DNA from: Chitinophagaceae bacterium
GTDB taxonomy: Bacteria; Bacteroidota; Bacteroidia; Chitinophagales; UBA10324
Length of the DNA stretch: 64,000 nucleotides
NCBI GenBank assembly: GCA_016717285.1
Contig: JADKFU010000002.1
Coordinates: 310,001 to 374,000 of the forward strand
Direction of reading: 5' to 3'
A model generated the notes under the pieces. The model was not told where the DNA came from and made no database searches. It worked only from the letters and a program-made list of their open reading frames with translations. Position numbers and translations under genes: made by a program. Shown here piece by piece: positions 8,367 to 16,472 of the stretch. Numbering within the stretch: position 1 is the first letter of the stretch; every line of letters begins with the position of its first letter.

Positions 8367-8374
8367 TATTTTTG
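8367..8374 (+). promoter_or_regulatory. Candidate -7 element upstream of the DUF4252 gene
   Basis: TATTTTTG matches TAnnTTTG and lies about 80 bases before the start at 8455, in the divergent gap with the peptidase gene. No good -33 partner is seen. Confidence 0.3.
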
Positions 8375-8454
8375 TTCGCCCTGTAACTTTTCGACACACC
8401 TCACCGCCAAACTGCTGAAACAACAAAAATCAATAACTCCAAAATTTTCCAACC

Positions 8455-8979
8455 ATGAAAAAAGTATTTCTTCTTGCATTGGCGGTTTTACCGCTTTCCC
8501 TTTTCGCCCAAAATTCATTGCCCGGTTTCTTTGACAAATATGCCGGTCACACAGGATTTACTACCGTGAAAATTTCCCCGAAAATGTTTGACCTCATCGC
8601 ATCCGTGGATGTGGAAGATGCTGACCTCTCGGTAGTGAAAGACATTACCGGCATCAATGTTTTAGTGTATGAACCTGAAGAAGGTAAAACCACTGACCTG
8701 ACAGATAAACTGTACACTGAAGCCAAAGCGACAGGGTTTTCCGGATACGAAGAATTGCTGAGTGTGGTAGAAGAAGGTACTGACATCAGGATTCTTGCAA
8801 AATCAGCCGGCGAAGGTATTGTGAGCGACTTGCTGATTGTTGGTAAAGATGATGGTGAATTCATCTATGTGAACATTGCCGGTAAGATGGATATTAAAAA
8901 ATTGAGTTCACTGGCGAATGATACGGACATCAAAGGTCTCGATCATCTGAAAGACATCGATAACGAGGATAAAAAATAA
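8455..8979 (+). CDS. DUF4252 domain-containing exported protein
   Basis: A 174-residue protein with a cleavable signal peptide (about 1-18, ending LFAQ) and the features of DUF4252: an early GFFDKYAGHTGFTTVKISPK segment, a central V-x-E-P-E region, and a C-terminal half with ILAKSAGEGIVSDLLIVG and an 'IYVNIAGKMDIKKLSSLAN' segment. The family is nearly confined to Bacteroidota and its members are often encoded beside ECF sigma/anti-sigma genes; no such genes lie here. Its biochemical role is unknown. A second, more divergent protein of the same type follows about 180 bases downstream in the same direction, which suggests an old duplication. It probably acts in the periplasm or at the inner face of the outer membrane. 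Confidence 0.88.
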   Translation: MKKVFLLALAVLPLSLFAQNSLPGFFDKYAGHTGFTTVKISPKMFDLIASVDVEDADLSVVKDITGINVLVYEPEEGKTTDLTDKLYTEAKATGFSGYEELLSVVEEGTDIRILAKSAGEGIVSDLLIVGKDDGEFIYVNIAGKMDIKKLSSLANDTDIKGLDHLKDIDNEDKK

Positions 8980-8985
8980 ACGGAC

Positions 8986-9020
8986 GTCAGCTCATTCATC
9001 CATGATAATAATGAGCTGAC
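8986..9020. other. Hairpin after the DUF4252 gene
   Basis: GTCAGCTCAT and ATGAGCTGAC form a perfect 10-bp inverted repeat around a 15-base loop just after the stop codon. There is no T-tract, so intrinsic termination is doubtful; mRNA 3'-end protection or partial attenuation is equally possible. Confidence 0.5.
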
Positions 9021-9160
9021 TCAATAGAAGCGGAAGATCCCCTTCCCCGAAGAAGCGTGCAGGCTGGCTTTTCTCATGGTTTGGTTCAATGAGCTGCCTG
9101 CCGCTTTTTCCCTTTCAAAAAAATAAGTTTTCTAAACCTGCACTTTCAAATTGCTTCAAA

Positions 9161-9667
9161 ATGAAAATCGTCTTTTCCTTTCTCCTGTGTTGCTTCCCTT
9201 TTGTGATGTTTGCTGCTGATCCCCAACAAAACAATGAATCGGCAAGCGATAATGAATCCACTAAGCTGTCGCTCTATATTCCCGGTTTCCTCCTGCAGAT
9301 GGGATCATGGTTTGTGCCCCGGGAAAAAGAACCCGAACTGAAAACTGCACTTCAAAAAATGCGGAGCACCAGCATTGTAGTTCGTGAAGGATGCGCTTAT
9401 GTTGACTATAATGCTTCGCACAAATACGATAAGAAAATGAAAAAAATCAGTCACCAGAATTTTGAAGAGCTGGTGTCTGTGAATACGGAAGAAGAAAATG
9501 TTTCCGTGCAATTGCGGCAAAATAAAAAAGATAAAATCCGCCAGGTGGTTGTATTGGTTGATGATGGAGCATCTTCATTTGTGTTTCTCCGGTTGCGTTG
9601 CAACATCGGCATGAATGAACTGAAGCAGTGGATGGAGAAGGATGGAATTACTAAGCAGCAAATTTGA
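9161..9667 (+). CDS. DUF4252-like exported protein
   Basis: A 168-residue protein. The start at 9161 is chosen over a longer frame beginning at 9089 because it opens directly into a signal peptide (MKIVFSFLLCCFPFVMFAAD). The body resembles the upstream DUF4252 protein in layout: a short N-terminal motif, a central region with VVREGCAYVDY, and a C-terminal segment ending in FLRLRCNIGMNELKQWM that matches the 'IYVNIAGKMDIKKL' position of the family. Sequence identity between the two is low by eye, so membership is probable, not certain. It lies in the same direction as the first copy, with a hairpin between them and a good terminator after it. The role is unknown and presumably periplasmic. Confidence 0.75.
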   Translation: MKIVFSFLLCCFPFVMFAADPQQNNESASDNESTKLSLYIPGFLLQMGSWFVPREKEPELKTALQKMRSTSIVVREGCAYVDYNASHKYDKKMKKISHQNFEELVSVNTEEENVSVQLRQNKKDKIRQVVVLVDDGASSFVFLRLRCNIGMNELKQWMEKDGITKQQI

Positions 9668-9713
9668 AAATAAGATCAGTATTTAGTTTGGTTTATTTCA
9701 ATAAGTAAGTGCA

Positions 9714-9754
9714 ACAAAGGCGCAGACTTCATCAAGCTGCGCTTTTGTTTTTTT
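9714..9754 (+). terminator. Rho-independent terminator
   Basis: CAAAGGCGCAG and CTGCGCTTTTG pair across an 11-base loop (one mismatch) and are followed by seven T residues. It lies about 45 bases after the second DUF4252-like gene and ends that transcription unit. Confidence 0.8.
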
Positions 9755-10647
9755 GGGATATTTCAATTGAAAAATCCCGGTACGCTACGAGTGATAACTG
9801 CTAAGGGTTAGTCATTTTTATTTTAAAAAGAAAATGTTTCGCAATACTGTTTCATCAATGTAAGTCATTCAGGAGGAACCTTCTTACATAAAAGAAATGT
9901 ATCCGTTAATAGTCAGGAGGTTCCTACTGAATGACAGCAGGGGAGAAGCAGTTCCCTTAGCAAAGCATTTTTTTATCTGTATTTTTCAATTGAAAATCCC
10001 GCTGCGCTACGACTGATAACTACTAAGGGTTTGGTCATTTTTATTTTAAAAAGAAAATGTTTCGCAACACTGTTTCATCAATGTAAGTCATTCAGGAGGA
10101 ACCTTCTTACATAAAAGGAAAGAGTCCGTTAATAGTAAGGAGGTTCCTCCTGAATGACGGCGGGGGAGAAAGCAGTTCTCATACGAATCATTAGTTTGTT
10201 TCCTACATTTTAATCATTCAGGAGAAACTTCTGAGATAAATGAAAAGTGTCCGTTAATAGTAAGGAGGTTCCTCCTGAATGACGGCGGGGGAGAAAGCAG
10301 TTCTCATACGAATCATTAGTTTGTTTCCTACGTTTAAATCATTCAGGAGTAACTTCTGAGATAAATGAAAAGTGTCGGTTAATAGTAAGGAGGTTCCTCC
10401 TGAATGACGGCGGGGGAGAAAGCAGTTCTTATACGAATCATTAGTTTGTTTCCTACATTTAAATCATTCAGGAGAAACTCCTGAGATAAATGAAAAGTGT
10501 TAGCAAATAGTAAGGAGGTTCCTACTGAATGACAGCAGGGGAGAAGGCAGTTATTAAAAATCCCATTCCGAAGGTCTTTAGATTCTAAATATAGAATTCA
10601 CCCACCTTTACTTTCTCCTCACTACCTTCGCCCTTCATTTTTACCAC
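9755..10647. other. Gene-free repeat region
   Basis: About 890 bases with no credible gene, made almost wholly of repeats. An approximately 220-bp segment starting TTTTCAATTGAAAA near 9765 recurs near 9985. Five 72-bp inverted-repeat units follow one another, the last three with a period of about 125 bases. The rest is AT-rich spacer leading to the DUF4199 gene. Confidence 0.8.
9864..10533. repeat. Array of five 72-bp inverted-repeat units (AGGAGG/CCTCCT family)
   Basis: Units lie at 9864-9935, 10087-10158, 10213-10283, 10338-10408 and 10463-10533. Each has a left arm like GTCATTCAGGAGGAACCTTC and a right arm that is its near-perfect complement (GGAGGTTCCTCCTGAATGAC), around a spacer of about 24 bases containing GTTAATAGT. 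Each arm itself contains a smaller palindrome, AGGAGG-AA-CCTCCT. Conserved flanks (GGCGGGGGAGAAAGCAGTTC after the unit) make the larger period. The spacers are copies of each other, so this is not a CRISPR array. Confidence 0.88.
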
Positions 10648-11163
10648 ATGACGCGCGAATTGCAATACGGAATGATAGCAGGCTTCATCACATTAGGATG
10701 GATGTCGCTTGGCTATTTTTTACATTGGGAAAGTACGGTGATGGGAATTTACGCTCCTTATCTCAGCTTATTCATCCTCGCTGCGGCTATTTACATAACT
10801 ATTCTGCAAAAACGCGATCGCGAAAAAGGCGGCCTGATCACTTTTAAGGACGCGACCACTGCAGGCATGGTGGTGAGTTTTGTGGTTGGATTGATGGTGG
10901 GAGCGTACCTCTTCGTGTATGTAAAATATGTTAACACGGATTATCTGAATCAAATGATTACTACTGCCACTGATTATTACAAAACAGAAAAAGCTTCACA
11001 GGAGCAAATTGATAAAGGAATTGCTGGCGTAAAAGCGATGTATTCACCGTTCGGACAGTTTACCTATGGCATAGGATCTACGATGATGACGGGCTTGCTG
11101 ATCACATTGGTAATGTCATTTATCATGCAACGGAATCAGAAAAAACCGGAGCTTAGAAATTAG
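10648..11163 (+). CDS. DUF4199 domain-containing membrane protein
   Basis: A 171-residue integral membrane protein with four predicted spans, at about residues 6-26, 33-53, 68-92 and 139-160. A soluble loop containing DYLNQMITTATDYYKTEKAS lies between spans three and four. Length, spacing and the RDREKGGLITFKDATTAGM segment before the third span match DUF4199, a family found mainly in Bacteroidota with no established function. The ATG at 10648 gives the expected N terminus. The stop is 33 bases before hisS, so co-transcription is likely. Upstream lies the inverted-repeat array, whose last unit ends 114 bases before the start. A role in the inner membrane is sure; the biochemical activity is not known. 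Confidence 0.85.
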   Translation: MTRELQYGMIAGFITLGWMSLGYFLHWESTVMGIYAPYLSLFILAAAIYITILQKRDREKGGLITFKDATTAGMVVSFVVGLMVGAYLFVYVKYVNTDYLNQMITTATDYYKTEKASQEQIDKGIAGVKAMYSPFGQFTYGIGSTMMTGLLITLVMSFIMQRNQKKPELRN

Positions 11164-11196
11164 TGGAATGATTGATTTTAAAAGTTCAGTACTACA

Positions 11197-12570
11197 ATGA
11201 GTAAACCATCCATACCAGGCGGCACACGGGATTTATCACCGAAAGAAGTCTTTCGGAGGCAATATATTTTCAACACGATTAGAAGTGTGTTTGAAAAATA
11301 TGGCTATCAGCCGATTGAAACACCGACGATGGAAAATCTTTCTACGCTGGAAGGAAAATACGGAGAGGAAGGAGACCGGTTGTTGTTTAGAATCATCAAC
11401 TCCGGTGATCCATTTCAAAAAATAAAAACGGAAAATGGCGCGGAAACTATTTCAAATTTCAAATTTCAAATTTCAAATTTTTCTGAAAAAGGCCTTCGTT
11501 ACGATCTCACAGTTCCCTTTGCACGTTACGTTGTAATGCACCAAAACGAAATCACCTTTCCTTTCAAACGCTACCAGATTCAACCGGTCTTTCGTGCCGA
11601 TCGTCCGCAACGTGGCCGCTACCGCGAATTTTACCAGTGCGATGCCGATGTGGTTGGCAGTAATTCACTTATCAATGAAATGGAACTGATCCGCATGTAT
11701 GATGAAGTGTTTGATAAATTGGGAATCAATGTTACCATCAAACTCAACAATCGCAAAGTGCTCGAAGGCATGGCGGAATCTATCGGTGCTGCTGATAAAT
11801 TCATTGAAATCACCATCGCGATAGATAAACTCGACAAAGTCGGTTTGCAGGGAGTACGGCAAGAACTCACCAACAAAGGATTGAGTGAAAGCCAGATTCA
11901 ACTGATTGAAAAATTCTTCAGCATCCATGGAAATGCTGCTGCAAAATTAAATGCTGCGAAAGATTTGCTGAAGAATTCGGAAACAGGCACAAAAGGAATA
12001 ACAGAATTAGAAAAAATTTATGAATACCTGGAATTAACGGGCACTACCAAAGCAGATGTGGAAGTTGATTTCACACTTGCCCGCGGATTGAATTATTATA
12101 CCGGCGCAATTCTCGAAGTAAAACCGAATAATATTAAAATGGGCAGCATCGGCGGCGGCGGACGTTATGATGATCTGACGGGTGTGTTTGGTTTGAAAGG
12201 TGTTTCAGGTGTCGGCATTTCCTTTGGAGCCGACAGGATTTTTGATGTGATGGAAGAATTGAACCTTTTCCCTGAAAGCATGCAACAGGGAACAAAAGTT
12301 TTATTCGTTCATTTTGATGACGAATCTTTGAAATACGCAATGCCATTGGTGCAGCAATTGCGGGACGAAGGAATTGCTGCGGAGATTTATCCTTCGATAG
12401 AAAAAATAAAAAAGCAAATGAAGTACGCGGATGATAAAAATATTCCTTTCGTAGTGCTGATCGGTGAGAATGAAACGCAAACAGGTCTGCTTACTTTCAA
12501 AAACATGACTAGTGGCGAACAGGAATCTTTGACGATCAATGGCGTTATTCTGAAATTGAAATCAGTTTAA
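11197..12570 (+). CDS. hisS: Histidyl-tRNA synthetase
   Basis: A 457-residue class II aminoacyl-tRNA synthetase that charges tRNA-His. It opens with the conserved PGGTRDLSP segment. Motif 2 is visible in REFYQCDADVVG, the histidine-specific motif in ARGLNYYTG, and motif 3 in VGISFGADRI near residue 345. The C-terminal anticodon-binding domain covers about 365-457. Odd feature: residues about 85-95 (SNFKFQISNF) are encoded by a TTTCAAA-type microsatellite, apparently an in-frame insertion in the loop before the conserved LRYDLTVPFARY. It follows the DUF4199 gene closely and is followed by hutH after a repeat-rich gap. Confidence 0.97.
   Translation: MSKPSIPGGTRDLSPKEVFRRQYIFNTIRSVFEKYGYQPIETPTMENLSTLEGKYGEEGDRLLFRIINSGDPFQKIKTENGAETISNFKFQISNFSEKGLRYDLTVPFARYVVMHQNEITFPFKRYQIQPVFRADRPQRGRYREFYQCDADVVGSNSLINEMELIRMYDEVFDKLGINVTIKLNNRKVLEGMAESIGAADKFIEITIAIDKLDKVGLQGVRQELTNKGLSESQIQLIEKFFSIHGNAAAKLNAAKDLLKNSETGTKGITELEKIYEYLELTGTTKADVEVDFTLARGLNYYTGAILEVKPNNIKMGSIGGGGRYDDLTGVFGLKGVSGVGISFGADRIFDVMEELNLFPESMQQGTKVLFVHFDDESLKYAMPLVQQLRDEGIAAEIYPSIEKIKKQMKYADDKNIPFVVLIGENETQTGLLTFKNMTSGEQESLTINGVILKLKSV
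11449..11482 (+). repeat. In-frame TTTCAAA microsatellite inside hisS
   Basis: Four to five copies of the 7-base word TTTCAAA run uninterrupted in the coding sequence and encode alternating Phe/Ser/Asn/Lys/Gln residues. The same kind of AAATTTC word is common in Bacteroidota intergenic repeats. Copy-number change by anything other than three units would break the frame. Confidence 0.75.
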
Positions 12571-12696
12571 ATTGTCAAATTGTCAAATTGCTAAATTGTC
12601 AAATTGTTAAATTGTTAAATTGTTGCGGCGAAGCCGTTTAATTCCTAATTCCTGATTCGTAATTCCTAATTCTCAATTATCAATTCTCAATTCCCG
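12571..12696. repeat. Degenerate short tandem repeats between hisS and hutH
   Basis: The gap is built of AAATTGTC/AAATTGTTA words (about eight copies), then CCTAATTC/TCAATTC words. It is an AT-rich repeat tract of the type often found between Bacteroidota genes. No promoter can be singled out in it. Confidence 0.6.
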
Positions 12697-14202
12697 ATGT
12701 CTCCAACCCATCAAATTAGTGCTGATCATCTCTCACTTGAAAAGATAAATGAGATTATCGCAGGCAACTATAAACTGGCGCTTTCAGAAAGCGCGCAGCA
12801 AAAAATTATTGTCTGTCGCAATTACCTGGATCAAAAATTAAAAAATTCTGATCACCCGTTTTATGGTATTAACACAGGTTTTGGTTCATTGAGAAACATC
12901 CGTATTTCCAACCATCAGATTGAAGAATTGCAGGAAAACCTTGTGATGAGTCATGCGTGCGGAGTGGGAGAGGAAGTGCCGCAGCAAATTGTGAAACTTA
13001 TGTTGCTGCTGAAGATTCAATCACTGTCGTATGGTAATTCTGCTGTTGATATCAGCACTGTTTGGCGACTCATTGATTTTTACAATCATGATATTCTTCC
13101 TGTCATTTTTCAGAAAGGATCGCTCGGCGCATCAGGCGATCTTGCTCCTTTGGCACATTTAAGTCTGCCACTTTTAGGAAAGGGAGAGGTGAATTTTCAA
13201 AACCAAAAAATACCTGCTTCGGAAATACTGAAAGCATTCAACTGGAAGCCCATCGAACTTCAATCTAAAGAAGGATTGGCGTTGCTGAACGGAACACAAT
13301 TCATGAGCGCTTATGCAACATGGATTTTATTGCAATCAAAAAAATTGAGCAGGCAAGCTGATTTGATTGCCTGCATGTCGCTGGATGCATTTCATTGCCG
13401 GCTTGATCCGTTCAATGAATTGATACATCATGTAAGGCCACATCCCGGACAAAAAGAAACGGCTGCAAATGTTTTAAAAATTTTGGACGGCAGTGAAATT
13501 GTAAAAGAAGAAAAAACAGATATCCAGGATCCTTATTCCTTCCGTTGCATTCCACAAGTACATGGAGCGTCAAAAGATGCTATTGGCTATTGCGAATCAG
13601 TTTTTACTATTGAAGTCAATTCAGTGACTGATAATCCGAATGTGTTTCCGGACGCTGATACGATTGTGAGCGGTGGTAATTTTCACGGACAACCACTTGC
13701 GCTTGCGTTAGATTTTTTAGCAATTGCACTTGCGGAATTAGGAAGTATAAGTGAACGAAGAACTTATTTACTTGTTAGCGGCCAGAGAAATTTACCACCG
13801 TATTTGATTGCAACTCCCGGAGTGAATTCAGGAATGATGATTCCGCAATATACAGCGGCCGCATTGGTGAGCGAAAATAAACAGCTCTGCTCTCCGTCTT
13901 CAGTGGATTCGATCATGTCATCAAACGGACAGGAAGATCACGTGAGCATGGGAGCAAATGGTGCTACGAAATGTTTCAGGGTACTGAAAAATCTTGAAAA
14001 CATTCTGGCAATAGAATTGTTGAATGCAGCGCAGGCGCTTGAATTCAGGCATCCGGTGAAGAGCAGTGAAAGGATAGAGTCTTTTTTTAATGCTTACCGC
14101 GAAATAGTTTCTTTTAACCAGGCAGACAGAATACTGAGCGACGACATAAAAAAGAGCAGGGACTTTTTAGCTTCCTACCAGTGGCAAAGGAATGATTATT
14201 GA
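12697..14202 (+). CDS. hutH: Histidine ammonia-lyase
   Basis: A 501-residue enzyme of full length that removes ammonia from L-histidine to give urocanate, the first step of histidine use. The Ala145-Ser146-Gly147 triad in GSLGASGDLAPLAH forms the MIO electrophile. Tyr56 lies in FYGINTGFG. The substrate-selectivity pair is Ser85-His86 (MSHACGVGEE), as in histidine lyases, not the His-Leu or Phe-Leu pairs of tyrosine or phenylalanine lyases. The remaining hut genes (urocanase, imidazolonepropionase) are not in the window, so the pathway must be completed elsewhere. It follows hisS in the same direction but across a repeat tract, so co-regulation is uncertain. Confidence 0.95.
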   Translation: MSPTHQISADHLSLEKINEIIAGNYKLALSESAQQKIIVCRNYLDQKLKNSDHPFYGINTGFGSLRNIRISNHQIEELQENLVMSHACGVGEEVPQQIVKLMLLLKIQSLSYGNSAVDISTVWRLIDFYNHDILPVIFQKGSLGASGDLAPLAHLSLPLLGKGEVNFQNQKIPASEILKAFNWKPIELQSKEGLALLNGTQFMSAYATWILLQSKKLSRQADLIACMSLDAFHCRLDPFNELIHHVRPHPGQKETAANVLKILDGSEIVKEEKTDIQDPYSFRCIPQVHGASKDAIGYCESVFTIEVNSVTDNPNVFPDADTIVSGGNFHGQPLALALDFLAIALAELGSISERRTYLLVSGQRNLPPYLIATPGVNSGMMIPQYTAAALVSENKQLCSPSSVDSIMSSNGQEDHVSMGANGATKCFRVLKNLENILAIELLNAAQALEFRHPVKSSERIESFFNAYREIVSFNQADRILSDDIKKSRDFLASYQWQRNDY

Positions 14203-14350
14203 TTCTTGTTTAAGTCACCGTTTTATCGTAAGTTTGCGCTGTTTTTCAACAGAAACTTCAGCCAGATTTTATTCAAATTTCCGGCATATCCTGCACTCAA
14301 CAGGAACCGGCCATTAAATACTTAACAATAAAAAATAATTAACAACAACA

Positions 14351-15091
14351 ATGGTCATTCTCATTTTCTTTGCATGTCACTGGTACTTCTCCCTTTTCTT
14401 CCAGACTTTTTTTCACCATCGCTATTCTGCACACCAGATGTTCACGATGTCGAAACCAATGGAAAAGGTGTTTATTTTTCTTTCATGGCTTACCCAAGGC
14501 TCTTCTTACCTGAGTCCTTATTCATACGGAATTCTTCACCGTTTACACCATGCTTATGCTGACACGGAAAAAGATCCGCATTCACCTAAATATGATAAGA
14601 ATATTTGGGCGATGATGTGGCGTACGAAGATCATCTACATGGAAATTTTACATGATACTTATCCTGTGGAAGAGAAATTTAAAAAAGACCTTCCTTACTG
14701 GCCTGCTTTTGAAAAGTTTGCAGATAGCTGGTACAGCCGCATAGCCTGGGGCGCCTTCTATGTTATTTTTTACATGATGTTTGCTACACATTGGTGGATG
14801 TTCCTGTTGCTGCCGATTCACTTTTTGATGGGCCCATTTCATGGCGCAGTCATCAATTGGTTTGCGCACACGATTGGAACTGTGAGATTTAAAATGAGTG
14901 ATACCAGCAAAAACCTGCTTCCTGTAGATTTCCTGATGCTGGGAGAAAGCTATCACAACAATCATCACAGTCATCCGGGCCGCGCGAACTTCGGTATTAA
15001 GTGGTATGAAATTGATCCGGTGTATCCGTTCATCAAAATGTTTCATTGGATGCACATCATCCGGCTGAAACCGTTGGCGGTAAACGCATAA
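14351..15091 (+). CDS. Acyl-CoA/fatty-acid desaturase
   Basis: A 246-residue membrane di-iron desaturase of the stearoyl-CoA delta-9 type. All three histidine boxes are present: HRYSAH (23-28), HRLHH (63-67) and HNNHH (202-206). Hydrophobic segments at about 1-20, 40-58, 125-145 and 150-170 fit the usual four-span topology with a shortened N terminus. An in-frame stop lies only about 12 bases before the ATG, so the short N terminus is real. It would introduce a double bond into acyl chains of membrane lipids, with electrons from a ferredoxin or cytochrome not encoded here. A strong hairpin terminator follows. It is convergent with the propeller-protein gene. Confidence 0.92.
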   Translation: MVILIFFACHWYFSLFFQTFFHHRYSAHQMFTMSKPMEKVFIFLSWLTQGSSYLSPYSYGILHRLHHAYADTEKDPHSPKYDKNIWAMMWRTKIIYMEILHDTYPVEEKFKKDLPYWPAFEKFADSWYSRIAWGAFYVIFYMMFATHWWMFLLLPIHFLMGPFHGAVINWFAHTIGTVRFKMSDTSKNLLPVDFLMLGESYHNNHHSHPGRANFGIKWYEIDPVYPFIKMFHWMHIIRLKPLAVNA

Positions 15092-15106
15092 GAGATTTTT
15101 TTACGG

Positions 15107-15172
15107 CTCAGCGCCTCAGTACTCTCACGTTTTATCCCAAAACATGATAGTCCTGAGGCGCTGAGTTTTTTT
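15107..15172. terminator. Terminator between convergent genes
   Basis: CTCAGCGCCTCAG (15107-15119) and CTGAGGCGCTGAG (15153-15165) form a perfect 13-bp stem, followed by seven T residues. The loop is long (33 bases) and the stem word resembles a dispersed Bacteroidota repeat. It serves the desaturase gene on the plus strand; the upstream A/T stretch is weaker for the minus strand. Confidence 0.7.
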
Positions 15173-15180
15173 ATAAGACC

Positions 15181-16455
15181 TTACTTTGCTTTTATCACTT
15201 TTACCGTTTCGATCTTGTTTGATTGCTGCAACTGAACAATATATGTAGATGTGGAAAGTTCGGGAATATCAAACATATTGGAAGAGTGCGAATAGTTGAC
15301 GAATTGCTGTTGGAAATAACATTTCCCAGTCAAATCATAAATTTTCAAAATCAATTTTTCAGTCGAAACCGGGATTTCGGAAAGAATTAGTTTATTGCCT
15401 TCAATTGATGCCTTCCATTTTGGAATTGCTGAAGAAATAGAATTAATACTTCCGGTAAAGTCACCACGATATATCTCATTTGCTGTTGCAACCCAAAGCC
15501 ATGAACCATTTCCTCTATTGATGGAAACTGCTGTTAAGGGATTTGAGATATCGGATTGAAAGGTTTGAAATTCATCTTCATAACCTTCAGCTCTTAGATA
15601 AAGCGAATCACTTTTCGATCCCGTTATTTCTCCAAACCAGATAAATGCAGTAAAATCCAGACTGTCTGTCTTTATCAATTGATTATTTGTACAATAAGAA
15701 GTCCAGGCTGTATCATCCAAATGAATAATTCCACCGCCATAGGAACCGATCCAAAGAGAGAGATCGGGAAAATGAAAATCATCGATTGCCAGTGATCTGA
15801 TATCATTACTGGTAAGTGGTGAGTTAATGGTGGTGTAAACTTTCCAGTTGTTACCATTGATAATTACCATACCGGAATCGGTCCCCACATACAGAGGCTT
15901 TTGATAATTTTGGTCAGGATTAAAGTAATACCGTTCCAGGCATTGTATATTATTTCCTGGTAACAGTGAGTTGAGTGCGGTAAATGATTCAAAAGTATCA
16001 TTCAGACTGGTGTACAAAACCAGTCCATTTCTTGTACCAATCCAAACGGAGTCGTAACCTATTGCTAATATTGAAGTAATAGAATCAGAAGTCAGGGATG
16101 AATTGGATGTATTGTAACAATTCCAGGAAACACTTGGCATGTCGATTCGGCAAATCCCATGGTTCGTACCTACCCAAACATCATTGCTTTCATCTACCGC
16201 AGTAATATCATTATCAGGCAATGGTGAGTTAAATGAATCAAAAAGCACCTTGCCGGAGTTGCTGATGTTAAACAAACCTTTGTCTGTACCAACCCACAAT
16301 TCAGTTCCCCAAATAGAGTATGCATCAGTTGCATCCATACATTGAATGGAGGTATCTTCCCCGATCGTTTGATAAAGATCCAAATACAATTGTTGTCCCT
16401 GTACATTGTTGATACTAAATAAAACTGAGATAGTGAGGATGTATTTTTGCCACAT
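15181..16455 (-). CDS. Secreted beta-propeller protein with T9SS C-terminal domain
   Basis: A 424-residue protein. The ATG at 16455 (MWQKYILTISVLFS) is chosen over a longer frame because it starts a clean signal peptide and avoids overlap with the divergent gene at 16473. The body has repeats of the two-component-regulator propeller type, each with a core like LWVGTDKGLFN, VWVGTNHGICRI, VWIGTRNGLVLY or LYVGTDSGMVII, about 45-50 residues apart and making one propeller. The last 75 residues form a beta-rich domain with IYDLTGKCYF and a basic end (ETVKVIKAK), as in type A T9SS sorting domains, although the YPNP word is replaced by IPVS. It should be exported across the outer membrane. The ligand is unknown. 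Confidence 0.82.
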   Translation of the reverse strand: MWQKYILTISVLFSINNVQGQQLYLDLYQTIGEDTSIQCMDATDAYSIWGTELWVGTDKGLFNISNSGKVLFDSFNSPLPDNDITAVDESNDVWVGTNHGICRIDMPSVSWNCYNTSNSSLTSDSITSILAIGYDSVWIGTRNGLVLYTSLNDTFESFTALNSLLPGNNIQCLERYYFNPDQNYQKPLYVGTDSGMVIINGNNWKVYTTINSPLTSNDIRSLAIDDFHFPDLSLWIGSYGGGIIHLDDTAWTSYCTNNQLIKTDSLDFTAFIWFGEITGSKSDSLYLRAEGYEDEFQTFQSDISNPLTAVSINRGNGSWLWVATANEIYRGDFTGSINSISSAIPKWKASIEGNKLILSEIPVSTEKLILKIYDLTGKCYFQQQFVNYSHSSNMFDIPELSTSTYIVQLQQSNKIETVKVIKAK

Positions 16456-16472
16456 ATGCCAATAATTTACAG

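Noticed and set aside
9864..10533. CRISPR array or attachment-site array
   Set aside because: The spacers between arms are copies of one another, and no integrase or cas gene is nearby; the inverted arms fit a palindromic repeat family.
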